A stretch of 29,725 bases of DNA from an uncultured Oscillospiraceae bacterium (GTDB lineage Bacteria; Bacillota; Clostridia; Oscillospirales; Acutalibacteraceae). The DNA is taken from NCBI GenBank assembly GCA_900540865.1, contig UQHH01000028.1:1-29725 (forward strand), read 5' to 3'. The stretch's first letter is position 1. The number at the start of each line of letters is the position of its first letter. Of this stretch, positions 21,525-29,691 are shown in pieces. The position numbers and the translations under genes are program-made. The notes under the pieces are model-generated. The model was not told where the DNA came from, did not search any database, and was given only the letters and a program-made list of their open reading frames with translations.

Positions 21525-21842
21525 ATGAACCCTTCCTATTATGTTTTCTTTTTTATTGTGTTTTTCATTATTTTCTTTTCTTTGAAAAATAAAAAAACCC
21601 GGACTTTGTGGCACATCCGCAGAAAAAAGAAAGGGAGCGTTCAAATGAACCAGGAGCTTCTTAATGGATTTGTAGGTAAAAACTGTATAATTAAGGGCTC
21701 ATTTACTATCCAATGCGTTCAGGGTGAGATTAAGCACATTGAGGGCAATTGGATGGAAGTTGAGACAAAGCAGGGAAAAGAACTTTTAAACATTGATTTT
21801 ATTGAAAGAATACAGGAATATCCTTTGAAGAAAAAGCGGTAA
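21525..21842 (+). CDS. small DUF6897-like protein with optional N-terminal membrane segment
   Basis: As read from the ATG at 21525 it has 105 residues: a hydrophobic segment (5-20) followed by Lys/Arg-rich residues (21-37), then a beta-rich domain with FVGKNCIIKG (48-57), NWMEVET and LLNIDFIERIQEYP near the end. An internal ATG at 21645 has a clearly better ribosome-binding site (AAGGGAG, 21631-21637) and would give a soluble 65-residue form. I believe the small domain is of the DUF6897 type seen in clostridia; the function is unknown. It sits between jag and mnmE with a terminator after it. Confidence 0.65.
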   Translation: MNPSYYVFFFIVFFIIFFSLKNKKTRTLWHIRRKKKGSVQMNQELLNGFVGKNCIIKGSFTIQCVQGEIKHIEGNWMEVETKQGKELLNIDFIERIQEYPLKKKR

Positions 21843-21872
21843 TCCGAAAACGAAAGAAAACGTCAAAATTTT

Positions 21873-21902
21873 ACGGGGCTGCCTCCCAGCAGTCCCGTTT
21901 TT
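21873..21902 (+). terminator. intrinsic terminator before mnmE
   Basis: ACGGGGCTGC (21873-21882) pairs with GCAGTCCCGT (21889-21898) with one G-T pair, followed by TTTTT (21898-21902). It should stop part of the rpmH-jag transcript 25 bases before mnmE; I see no strong promoter between it and mnmE, so partial read-through is likely. Confidence 0.75.
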
Positions 21903-21927
21903 GTTCAAAGAAATAGGGTGAAAGCAA

Positions 21928-23295
21928 ATGGAGCAAAAAACGATTGCCGCAATTGCAACGGCGCAGGGCGCGGGAGGAATCGGCGTAATCAGGATTTCCG
22001 GTACGCAGGCGCTTTCTATTGCTGAAAGGGTATTTCAGCCCGCCAGCGGAAAAAAGATAAACAAAATGGCCGGCTATACGGCCGCGTACGGTTCTGTTTA
22101 TGACGGGGAGGAAAAGCTCGATGATGGCGTATTGCTCGTGTTCAGGGCGCCGCACAGCTATACGGGAGAGGATGTGGCGGAGATTTCCTGCCATGGCGGA
22201 GTTTATGTGACAAAGAGCGTTCTCAGGGCCGTCTTTTCCGCCGGCGCCTCCCCCGCCGGGCCCGGAGAATTTACACAGCGCGCCTTCCTAAATGGAAAGC
22301 TCGGCCTGACTGAAGCCGAGGCGGTCATGGATATTATCGGCGCGAAGGGAAAAAACGCCGCGCGCGCCGCTCTTTCCTGCCGTGAGGGTGCGTTAAGCAG
22401 AAAAATAGATAAAATATGTGAAGAACTTACGGAGACAGCCGCGCATTTGAGCGCCTGGGCTGATTATCCCGAGGAGGATATTCCGCAGGTATCCGGCGAT
22501 ATGCTGTCCCAAGGTCTGAAAGCGGCAAAAACAGCGCTGGAAAAGCTTTTAGAAGGCTATGATGCTGGAAAAGCGGCCTGCGAGGGTATCGATACCCTGA
22601 TTACCGGGAAGCCGAACGTGGGTAAATCGACTCTGATGAACCTGCTTGCGGGCTGTGAGCGCTCTATTGTGACGGACATCCCCGGAACAACGCGCGATAT
22701 GATAGAAGAAACGGTGACGCTCGGCAATGTACTGCTGCGCCTGAGCGATACGGCGGGACTGCGCAGCACCGATAATCCTGTGGAAAAAATAGGCGTAGAC
22801 CGCGCAAAACAGAGAATGAAAAGCTGCGGCCTGGTGCTAGCCGTGTTCGATAACTCCTCTCCCCTGTCGGAGGAAGACAAGGAAATGCTCACCCTTCTGG
22901 ACGGCTCCCCCGTAATTGCCGTAATCAATAAAACGGATTTGGACGGCAGGCTCGACACGGAATATATTAAAATCCGCGTTGATGATGTAATATTTATTTC
23001 CGCCGCAACCGCGCAGGGCATTGATGATTTGATTCAAGCGCTAGAAAAAGTCACCGGTACGCAGGATTTCGACCCTTCTCAGGGCATTTTGGCGACGGAA
23101 CGGCAGAGAAGCGCGGTATGTGAGGCGCTGAGTGCCGTTGAAGAAGCCGTTTTTGCATTGCAGGGCGGTATGACGCTCGACGCGGTTACCGTTTCGATTG
23201 AAGAAGCGGTTGGAACTCTGCTGGAGCTGACGGGAAAACGGGCGAACGAGGAAATTGTTCACCAGGTATTTTCAAGATTTTGTGTAGGGAAATAA
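21928..23295 (+). CDS. mnmE: tRNA uridine-5-carboxymethylaminomethyl modification GTPase MnmE
   Basis: A 455-residue GTPase that, with MnmG, modifies U34 of certain tRNAs. The N-terminal folate-binding domain is about 1-120. GTPase motifs are GKPNVGKS (227-234), TTRD (254-257), DTAG (274-277) and NKTD (334-337). The protein ends FCVGK, with catalytic-region Cys452 and family-typical length. AGGGTGA precedes the ATG. mnmG follows 14 bases later. Confidence 0.97.
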   Translation: MEQKTIAAIATAQGAGGIGVIRISGTQALSIAERVFQPASGKKINKMAGYTAAYGSVYDGEEKLDDGVLLVFRAPHSYTGEDVAEISCHGGVYVTKSVLRAVFSAGASPAGPGEFTQRAFLNGKLGLTEAEAVMDIIGAKGKNAARAALSCREGALSRKIDKICEELTETAAHLSAWADYPEEDIPQVSGDMLSQGLKAAKTALEKLLEGYDAGKAACEGIDTLITGKPNVGKSTLMNLLAGCERSIVTDIPGTTRDMIEETVTLGNVLLRLSDTAGLRSTDNPVEKIGVDRAKQRMKSCGLVLAVFDNSSPLSEEDKEMLTLLDGSPVIAVINKTDLDGRLDTEYIKIRVDDVIFISAATAQGIDDLIQALEKVTGTQDFDPSQGILATERQRSAVCEALSAVEEAVFALQGGMTLDAVTVSIEEAVGTLLELTGKRANEEIVHQVFSRFCVGK

Positions 23296-23309
23296 AAGGA
23301 GGAAGGCAA

Positions 23310-25196
23310 ATGGGCTATCCGGCGGGAAATTATGACGTAGCCATCGTCGGCGCAGGCCACGCGGGAATAGAAGCTGCCCTTGCGGCCGCAAGGCTTGGAT
23401 GTACTACAGCGGTTTTTACAATCAATATGGACGCAGTCGGTAACTGCCCCTGCAATCCCTCAATTGGGGGAACGGCCAAAGGGCATCTGGTGCGTGAAAT
23501 CGACGCGCTCGGCGGCGAAATGGGCCGTACTGCCGATGAATGCTTTCTGCAGATGCGGATGCTCAACCGTGGAAAAGGCCCGGCGGTACATTCCCTGCGC
23601 GCGCAGATAGACAGAAGGAAATACAGCGACGCCATGAAGCATAAGCTGGAGCGTCAGGAAAACCTTGATTTACGCCAGGCGGAAATTGTGAATATCAGGA
23701 GAACAGGTGATTCGTGGGAGCTGAAAACACGCATGGACGCCGTCTTTACCTGTAAAACAGTGATAATTGCAACAGGAACTTATCTGGGAGGCCGTATTTT
23801 TATCGGCGATGTTTCCTTTGAGAGCGGCCCGGACGGAACCTTTCCGGCAGCGTTTCTTGGACAGGTACTGAAAAGCCTTGGATTATCCCTTCGCAGATTT
23901 AAAACGGGAACGCCTGCGCGCGTTCTGAAAAGCAGCATCGATTTTTCAGGGCTGGAGATTCAGCCCGGAGACGTCCCCCCTATCCCCTTTTCATACGACA
24001 CGGAGGATTTAGGAGAAAACAAGGTGGTCTGTCACGTCAGCTGGACCAATGAGGAAACAAAGCGGATTATACTGGAAAATATTCACCGCTCTCCCCTGTA
24101 CGGTGGAAAAATTGAAGGCGTAGGCCCCCGTTACTGTCCGAGTATAGAAGATAAAATCGTCCGTTTTGCCGACAAGGAGCGCCATCAGCTCTTTATTGAG
24201 CCCTGCGGCTTGAATACGGAGGAAATGTATTTACAGGGAATGTCGTCATCCCTGCCTGAGGATGTACAGCTCAAGTTTTACCATTCTATCAAGGGGCTGG
24301 AAAACGCGCTGATTATGCGTCCCGCCTATGCGATTGAATATGACTGTGTAGACCCCCTGCAGATGGACGCGTCGCTTGAATTCCGGGATTTCCCCGGCCT
24401 TTACGGAGCGGGGCAGTTTAACGGAAGCTCAGGTTATGAGGAGGCTGCCGCACAGGGTCTGATAGCAGGAATCAACGCGGCACGCAGGGTTAAGGGAAAA
24501 GAACCGGTTATCCTCGACCGCGCGAGCTCCTATATCGGTACCCTAATTGACGATTTGGTAACGAAGGGCGCTTCCGACCCCTACCGCATGATGACCTCCC
24601 GGTCTGAGTACCGTCTGATTCTGCGGCAGGACAACGCGGATACGCGCCTGACCCCCCTGGGCAGGGAAATTGGCCTGATTACAGATGAAAGATGGAGCAG
24701 GTTCCAGGGGAAACAGGAGCTGATTAAGCGGGAATATAAGCGGTTAAAGGAAACGGTCCTTTCCCCTACTTCTCGGCTCAATGAGATTCTTGTTTCATGT
24801 GAAACATCAGAGGTAACTACGGGGACAAGGCTGATTGATTTGCTCAAGCGCCCGCAGCTAAGCTATGAGGCGCTCTCCCCTGTTGATTCAGGCAGGCCGG
24901 AGCTGGACAAGAACATTTTTGAGCAGATTGAAGTAGAAGTAAAATATGAGGGCTATATCAAACGGCAACAGAGCCAGATTGAGCAAATGCGCCGTCTGGA
25001 GAGCAAAAAGCTGCCCGCGAAAATGGATTATAGGGAAATTACAGGACTGCGGCTGGAGGCACAGGAAAAGCTGAATAAGATTATGCCGGGCAATATTGGG
25101 CAGGCGTCCAGAATCAGCGGCGTCAGCCCTGCCGATATTTCTGTACTTCTTATATGGCTTGCGCAGCAGAAAAAGACAGGCGGTGAAGGCACATGA
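23310..25196 (+). CDS. mnmG: tRNA uridine-5-carboxymethylaminomethyl modification enzyme MnmG
   Basis: A 628-residue FAD enzyme, the partner of MnmE. The FAD motif GAGHAG is at 14-19; the family signature GGTAKGHLVREIDALGG is at 53-69, beside Cys46 and Cys48. I chose the ATG at 23310, seven bases after AAAGGAGG. A perfect parS site lies inside the coding region (24791-24806), where it encodes part of the C-terminal helical domain. The stop overlaps the rsmG start (ATGA). Confidence 0.97.
   Translation: MGYPAGNYDVAIVGAGHAGIEAALAAARLGCTTAVFTINMDAVGNCPCNPSIGGTAKGHLVREIDALGGEMGRTADECFLQMRMLNRGKGPAVHSLRAQIDRRKYSDAMKHKLERQENLDLRQAEIVNIRRTGDSWELKTRMDAVFTCKTVIIATGTYLGGRIFIGDVSFESGPDGTFPAAFLGQVLKSLGLSLRRFKTGTPARVLKSSIDFSGLEIQPGDVPPIPFSYDTEDLGENKVVCHVSWTNEETKRIILENIHRSPLYGGKIEGVGPRYCPSIEDKIVRFADKERHQLFIEPCGLNTEEMYLQGMSSSLPEDVQLKFYHSIKGLENALIMRPAYAIEYDCVDPLQMDASLEFRDFPGLYGAGQFNGSSGYEEAAAQGLIAGINAARRVKGKEPVILDRASSYIGTLIDDLVTKGASDPYRMMTSRSEYRLILRQDNADTRLTPLGREIGLITDERWSRFQGKQELIKREYKRLKETVLSPTSRLNEILVSCETSEVTTGTRLIDLLKRPQLSYEALSPVDSGRPELDKNIFEQIEVEVKYEGYIKRQQSQIEQMRRLESKKLPAKMDYREITGLRLEAQEKLNKIMPGNIGQASRISGVSPADISVLLIWLAQQKKTGGEGT
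24791..24806. promoter_or_regulatory. parS: parS site inside mnmG
   Basis: TGTTTCATGTGAAACA differs from the B. subtilis consensus (TGTTTCACGTGAAACA) only at one central base. An identical copy lies before parA. It is expected to nucleate ParB loading and spreading. Confidence 0.9.
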
Positions 25197-25906
25197 CGCA
25201 ATGGCAGGCACTGCTTAAAGAACAGGCGCAGCTGTGGGGCATCAGCTTAAGCGGGGAACAGCTCGAAAGCTTTACCCTGTATGCCGCTTTATTGAAGGAA
25301 TGGAATGAAAAAATCAATCTTACTGCCATAACCCAGCCGGAGGAGGTTGCGGTCAAGCATTTTCTGGACAGCCTCTCCCCCTTGCGTTTTGCAGAGATTC
25401 CGCAGGGCGCGTCATTGATAGATGTTGGAACAGGAGCGGGTTTTCCGGGAATTCCCCTTTTGATTGTTCGGCCCGATATTAGGCTGACGCTGCTCGACAG
25501 CCTCAACAAGCGCCTTTTGTTTTTACAGGAGGTGCTTAGGTCGCTTGGATTGGACGCGAAAACGGTACATGCCCGCGCGGAAGAAGCGGGAAAAAATCCG
25601 CTGTACCGGGAAAAGTATGACGTTGCCGTATCTCGCGCGGTAGCGCCGCTGAATATTTTGTGCGAATACTGCCTGCCCTTTGTGAAACCGGGCGGCTGTT
25701 TTATATCTATGAAGGGACCGCAGGCGGAGCAGGAGCTTCAATCTGCGCTGAATTCCGCCGCCTTGCTTTCTGGGAAAATAGAAAAACCAGAAAAGCTCTC
25801 TTTGCCGGACGGAAGTGCCCGTACCATTATTAAAATCAAAAAAACGGGGCTCCTGAAAAAAATTTATCCGCGCCACGGGTCGAAAATTGCAAAAAAACCG
25901 CTGTAG
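25193..25906 (+). CDS. rsmG: 16S rRNA (guanine-N7) methyltransferase RsmG
   Basis: A 237-residue SAM-dependent methyltransferase that methylates G527 (E. coli numbering) of 16S rRNA. The SAM loop DVGTGAGFPGIPL is at 77-89, and the N-terminal WNEKINLTAI (37-46) is typical. It shares four bases with the mnmG stop. Loss of this enzyme is known to give low-level streptomycin resistance; here it looks intact. Confidence 0.96.
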   Translation: MTQWQALLKEQAQLWGISLSGEQLESFTLYAALLKEWNEKINLTAITQPEEVAVKHFLDSLSPLRFAEIPQGASLIDVGTGAGFPGIPLLIVRPDIRLTLLDSLNKRLLFLQEVLRSLGLDAKTVHARAEEAGKNPLYREKYDVAVSRAVAPLNILCEYCLPFVKPGGCFISMKGPQAEQELQSALNSAALLSGKIEKPEKLSLPDGSARTIIKIKKTGLLKKIYPRHGSKIAKKPL

Positions 25907-25980
25907 GATTTGTTTTTCGACCAATTTGAAAGTGTTTCAACTGAAATGAGCGAAAAGAGCTATAAAAATACAGCCACGCT

Positions 25981-26013
25981 TTGACAAACAACTGCCTTCC
26001 TCCATGCTATTAT
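25981..26013 (+). promoter_or_regulatory. candidate noc promoter
   Basis: An extended -10, TGCTATTAT (26005-26013), stands 21 bases after a perfect TTGACA (25981-25986). The spacer is too long for normal use of both, so the extended -10 may act alone. Just upstream, TTGAAA-GTG-TTTCAA (25926-25940) is an inverted repeat that could be an operator. Confidence 0.5.
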
Positions 26014-26067
26014 AGTCTTGCAATCAGGCTTGTCCTGTAGCAAATCTAAATGCAGAGGGTGAGGCAG

Positions 26068-26895
26068 TTGATTTTTTCACAAAAAGAAGAGAACCGGCTT
26101 GTGGAAATCCCGATTGGTAACATCAGGCCGAACAAATCGCAACCGCGGCGCTATTTCGCGGAGGACGAGCTGTGCTCACTTGCGCAGAGCATTGCGAACA
26201 ACGGCATCCTACAGCCGCTGACAGTCAGAAGAATCTCCCAGACGGAGTATGAGCTGATTGCCGGGGAACGCAGGCTGCGCGCCTCTGTCATGGCGGGCCT
26301 GCAAAAGGTTCCGTGTATCGTCATGCGGTGCAGTGACAGGCAGTCGGCCGTATACGCGCTGCTTGAAAACCTCCAGCGCGCCGACCTGAACATGTTTGAA
26401 GAGGCGCGCGCCATCAGAAAGCTGATTCTTGACTGCAATCTCACGCAGGAGCGCGTGGCAAAGCAGCTCGGAAAGAAGCAGTCTACCATCGCAAACAAGC
26501 TCCGGCTTCTCCGCCTGGACGAGGATGAGCAGCAAAAAATACTGGATAACGGCTTATCGGAACGCCATGCGCGCGTATTGCTCAAGCTCGACGGCGAGCA
26601 GAGAAAAACAGCGCTGAAAAAAGCGGTTGCCGGAGGGCTCAACGTCAAGCAGACGGAGCAAATGGTTGAGCATATGCTCGAAAGCGAGCTTGAAGGCAAG
26701 GGCCATACCACAAAAATCATTATCAAGGACGTCCGCATTTTTATGAACACACTCAATAAGGCAATCAATACCATGCGGCTGTCCGGAATCGACGCAAAAA
26801 CAGAAAAAACAGAAAATGAAGAATACATAGAATATAATGTAAAAATTCCTAAAACGTCTGCATATAGGCAGACAGGCGGGAACATACCCGCATAG
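26068..26895 (+). CDS. noc: nucleoid occlusion protein Noc (ParB family)
   Basis: A 275-residue CTP-binding clamp-type protein. GERR (66-69) and ENLQR (100-104) are the ParB nucleotide-site motifs; a helix-turn-helix lies at about 124-148. At the four positions known to separate Noc from ParB specificity it has Gln138, Lys144, Arg149 and Arg166, close to the Noc set (Q, K, K, R) and unlike the parB product here. The start is uncertain: TTG at 26068 is served by AGAGGG (26054-26059); ATG at 26050 has no ribosome-binding site but would add MQRVRQ, which may matter because Noc binds the membrane through its N-terminus. Confidence 0.9.
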   Translation: MIFSQKEENRLVEIPIGNIRPNKSQPRRYFAEDELCSLAQSIANNGILQPLTVRRISQTEYELIAGERRLRASVMAGLQKVPCIVMRCSDRQSAVYALLENLQRADLNMFEEARAIRKLILDCNLTQERVAKQLGKKQSTIANKLRLLRLDEDEQQKILDNGLSERHARVLLKLDGEQRKTALKKAVAGGLNVKQTEQMVEHMLESELEGKGHTTKIIIKDVRIFMNTLNKAINTMRLSGIDAKTEKTENEEYIEYNVKIPKTSAYRQTGGNIPA

Positions 26896-26976
26896 ACGAC
26901 CCGCTGGGCAGGGAGCTGCCCCACTAAAAACGCTTACGACTATCCCACTCATACCCATTTCCTTATCTGAACCCCT

Positions 26977-27020
26977 TATACCGAAAGCCGCGCAGTGAAC
27001 GCTGTGCGGCTTTTGGTATA
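26977..27020. terminator. large hairpin after noc
   Basis: TATACCGAAAGCCGCGCAG (26977-26995) pairs with CTGTGCGGCTTTTGGTATA (27002-27020) over 19 positions with two G-T pairs and a six-base loop. The inner AAAGCCGC...GCGGCTTTT part resembles a bidirectional terminator, but no T-run follows the full stem. A smaller GGGCAG/CTGCCC hairpin lies at 26906-26921. Confidence 0.65.
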
Positions 27021-27026
27021 TCCCAG

Positions 27027-27042
27027 TGTTTCATGTGAAACA
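27027..27042. promoter_or_regulatory. parS: parS site upstream of parA
   Basis: TGTTTCATGTGAAACA, identical to the copy in mnmG. It lies 50 bases upstream of the parA -35, so ParB loaded here could spread over its own operon promoter. Confidence 0.92.
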
Positions 27043-27091
27043 TTACAGGAAATTGCGAAAGAGACAATTTTAAAAAAGAAGAGGGAAAGTC

Positions 27092-27120
27092 TTTTCAATT
27101 TCCCGCTGAGGTGGTATAAT
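27092..27120 (+). promoter_or_regulatory. parAB promoter
   Basis: TTTTCA (27092-27097), a 17-base spacer and TATAAT (27115-27120) with TGG before it (extended -10). The start would be near 27127, about 30 bases before parA. Confidence 0.75.
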
Positions 27121-27157
27121 TTTAACACATCATCACAAAAGGGAAGGAGGGACTGCG

Positions 27158-27922
27158 GTGGCAAAGATTATAGCGGTCGCGAACCAGAAGGGCGGCGTAG
27201 GAAAGACGACTACCTCGGTCAACCTGGCCGCGGCGCTTGGCGTTTCAGGGAAAAAGACGCTGCTTATCGACATCGACCCGCAGGGCAACGCGACAAGCGG
27301 AGTCGGCGTAGACAGGCGCGGCGTTAAATTTTCGACCTATCAAATTTTAGTCGGCGGCGCAAAGGCCGCCGCTTCCATTGTTGACACGGGGTTTCAGGGA
27401 CTGCATCTTATTCCGTCGAGCCTCGATTTGGCGGCGGCGGAGATTGAAATGGCGGAATTTAAGCATCGGGAGTCGATATTGAAGAACGCCGTGTCACCGG
27501 TGCGGGGAGAATATGATTATATTATTATTGACTGCCCGCCGTCACTTGGACTGATTACGACAAACGCGCTGTGCCTGAGCGACAGCATTCTTGTTCCTAT
27601 CCAATGTGAGTATTACGCGCTGGAAGGCCTTTCCCAGCTGATGAATACGGTGCGCCGTGTCAAGCGCCAGTATAACGAGCGGCTCGAGATGGAGGGCGTT
27701 CTGCTTACCATGTATGACGGCAGGCTCAACCTGACGCAGCAGGTCGTGGAGGAAGTGAAAAAGTACTTCCCGCGCAAGGTGTTTGCGACGGTCATACCCA
27801 GGACTGTGCGCCTGTCTGAGGCGCCAAGCTTCGGTAAGCCGATTATGTATTTCGATAAATCCAGCAAGGGAAGCGCCTGTTACCTGCAGCTTGCGCAGGA
27901 AATCCTGTCAAAGAGCAGATAA
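27158..27922 (+). CDS. parA: chromosome partitioning ATPase ParA (Soj)
   Basis: A 254-residue deviant-Walker ATPase. KGGVGKTT is at 11-18 with signature Lys11; DIDPQGN (38-44) and IIIDCPPS (122-129) are the switch and Walker B regions. There is no N-terminal DNA-binding extension, as expected for chromosomal Soj. It regulates DnaA and moves ParB-parS complexes. The start is GTG at 27158, seven bases after AAGGAGG. Confidence 0.97.
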   Translation: MAKIIAVANQKGGVGKTTTSVNLAAALGVSGKKTLLIDIDPQGNATSGVGVDRRGVKFSTYQILVGGAKAAASIVDTGFQGLHLIPSSLDLAAAEIEMAEFKHRESILKNAVSPVRGEYDYIIIDCPPSLGLITTNALCLSDSILVPIQCEYYALEGLSQLMNTVRRVKRQYNERLEMEGVLLTMYDGRLNLTQQVVEEVKKYFPRKVFATVIPRTVRLSEAPSFGKPIMYFDKSSKGSACYLQLAQEILSKSR

Positions 27923-27940
27923 GAGGAAGGAGAACGGTAA

Positions 27941-28798
27941 ATGGCAAAGAAAAAGGGCGGCCTTGGAAAAGGGCTGAACGCAATTTTTATGGAAAACGAA
28001 AGCGAAGACAGCAACAGTACCGTTACGCTTAAAATATCGGAGATTGAGCCGAACCGGGCGCAGCCACGGCGGGAATTTGATGAAAAGGCGCTCGCGGAGC
28101 TTGCCGACTCCATATCACAGCACGGGGTGCTGCAGCCGCTTCTCGTAAGGCCCCTGCTCGACGGCGGCTATCAAATCGTCGCGGGGGAACGCCGCTGGCG
28201 CGCAAGCCGAATGGCGGGGCTGACAGAGGTGCCGGTCGTCATACGGGAGCTGTCGGATGGCGAAACGATGGAGCTGGCCCTGATTGAAAATCTCCAGAGA
28301 GAGGACCTTACCCCGGTGGAAGAGGCGATGGGGTACCAGCAGCTGATGGACAAGTACAGCCTGACACAGGATGAGGTTTCGCGCGCGGTCGGGAAATCAC
28401 GTCCGGCGGTGGCAAACGCGCTGCGGCTTTTAAATCTGCCGGAGGAGGTTCTGTCGCTTGTTGGGAATGGAAGAATCAGCGCGGGGCACGCGAGGACGCT
28501 GCTTTCGTTCAAGGACCCGGACGAGCTTGACAAGGCCGCGCGCCTTGTAAGCACACAGGACATCTCCGTCAGAGAGCTGGAACGCCTGGCAAAAAGGGCT
28601 AATAAGGCCGTACAGGAAAAAACGCAGGAATTAAAGGAAAAAAAGCTTTCTTATTATGAAGAGGTGGAGCTTGCGCTCAGGGAGCATCTGGGACGCCGCG
28701 TAAAGGTTAGCGGCACAAACGAAAAGGGAACGCTTGAAATTGAGTTTTACGGCAGGGACGATTTACACGATTTGGCACTGCTGCTTGAAAAAGAATAA
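27941..28798 (+). CDS. parB: chromosome partitioning protein ParB (Spo0J)
   Basis: A 285-residue CTPase clamp. The basic GGLGKGLNAIF start (6-16) is the ParA-activating peptide. GERRWR (82-87) and ENLQRED (116-122) form the CTP site; the HTH (LTQDEVSRAVGKSRPAVANA, 141-160) reads parS. The specificity positions are Arg154, Ala160, Asn165 and Gly182, the ParB-like set at the two outer positions. It follows parA by 18 bases with AAGGAG upstream and is part of the same transcript. Confidence 0.97.
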   Translation: MAKKKGGLGKGLNAIFMENESEDSNSTVTLKISEIEPNRAQPRREFDEKALAELADSISQHGVLQPLLVRPLLDGGYQIVAGERRWRASRMAGLTEVPVVIRELSDGETMELALIENLQREDLTPVEEAMGYQQLMDKYSLTQDEVSRAVGKSRPAVANALRLLNLPEEVLSLVGNGRISAGHARTLLSFKDPDELDKAARLVSTQDISVRELERLAKRANKAVQEKTQELKEKKLSYYEEVELALREHLGRRVKVSGTNEKGTLEIEFYGRDDLHDLALLLEKE

Positions 28799-28815
28799 AT
28801 AAGGAGAATCATACC

Positions 28816-29691
28816 ATGGTAGACATCAGACTAATCAGGGAAACGCCGGACGAGGTCAAGGCGAAAATTAGAAAAAGAGAAATCAATCTCGACCATATAG
28901 TAGACGAGATTTTAGAAATCGACGCCCGCCGCAGGGAAGAAATGGGCAGGCTCGAAGCGAAAAAGGCGGAGCAGAACGCGGCAAGCAAGCAGATTCCGCT
29001 AATCAAGAAGCAGGGCGGTGACGCCTCTGAGATAATGGCGCGTATGAAGGAGCTTGTTGCGGAAATCAAAGAGGCAGGCGCTACAGTATCGCAGCTTGAG
29101 GAGAAGCAGAAGGAGCTGCTGCTGGCGCTTCCGAACCTTCCGGACGACGCGGTAAGCGCCGGCGGCAAGGAGCGCAACGAGCCGCTGCGCTTTTATGGGG
29201 AGAAGCCGGTGTTCGGTTTCCCGATGAAAAACCACGTGGAACTTTGTGAAAGCCTAGGACTGATAGATTACCAGCGAGGCGCAAAAATTGCGGGCGCGGG
29301 AAGCTGGGTTTACAGGGGATGGGGCGCGCGCCTGGAATGGGCGCTGCTGAATTTCTTTATCAACGAGCACATTGCAGACGGGTATGAGTTTGTATTGCCG
29401 CCGCACATGCTGAATTATGAGTGCGGCTATGTCGCCGGGCAGTTCCCAAAATTCGGCGACGAGGTTTATTGGATAGCAAACCCAACGAGCAGCGACAAAA
29501 AGTTTATGCTGCCGACGGCGGAAACGGCGCTTGTAAACCTGCACCGCGACGAGGTACTGGCCATGGAGGAGCTGCCGAGGAAATACATCGCCTATACGCC
29601 TTGCTACCGCAGGGAAGCGGGCAGCTACCGCAGCGAGGAACGCGGAATGATTCGCGGACATCAGTTCAATAAGGTGGAAATGGTTCAGTAT
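28816..29691 (+). CDS. serS: serine-tRNA ligase, 3' end missing
   Basis: The first 292 residues of a protein normally about 425 long. Residues 1-105 form the tRNA-binding coiled coil (MVDIRLIRETPDEV then heptads); the class II core follows, with LPTAE and motif 2 CYRREAGSYRSEERGMIRGH (Arg268/269 region). The reading frame runs into adapter at 29692, so the apparent stop six codons later is artificial. AAGGAG lies 11 bases before the ATG. Motif 3 is not in the window. Confidence 0.95.

Noticed and set aside
1..29691. Mobile elements, CRISPR arrays, tRNA or rRNA genes
   Set aside because: I looked for transposase motifs, direct repeats with spacers and tRNA-like ends and saw none; this is a conserved core region.
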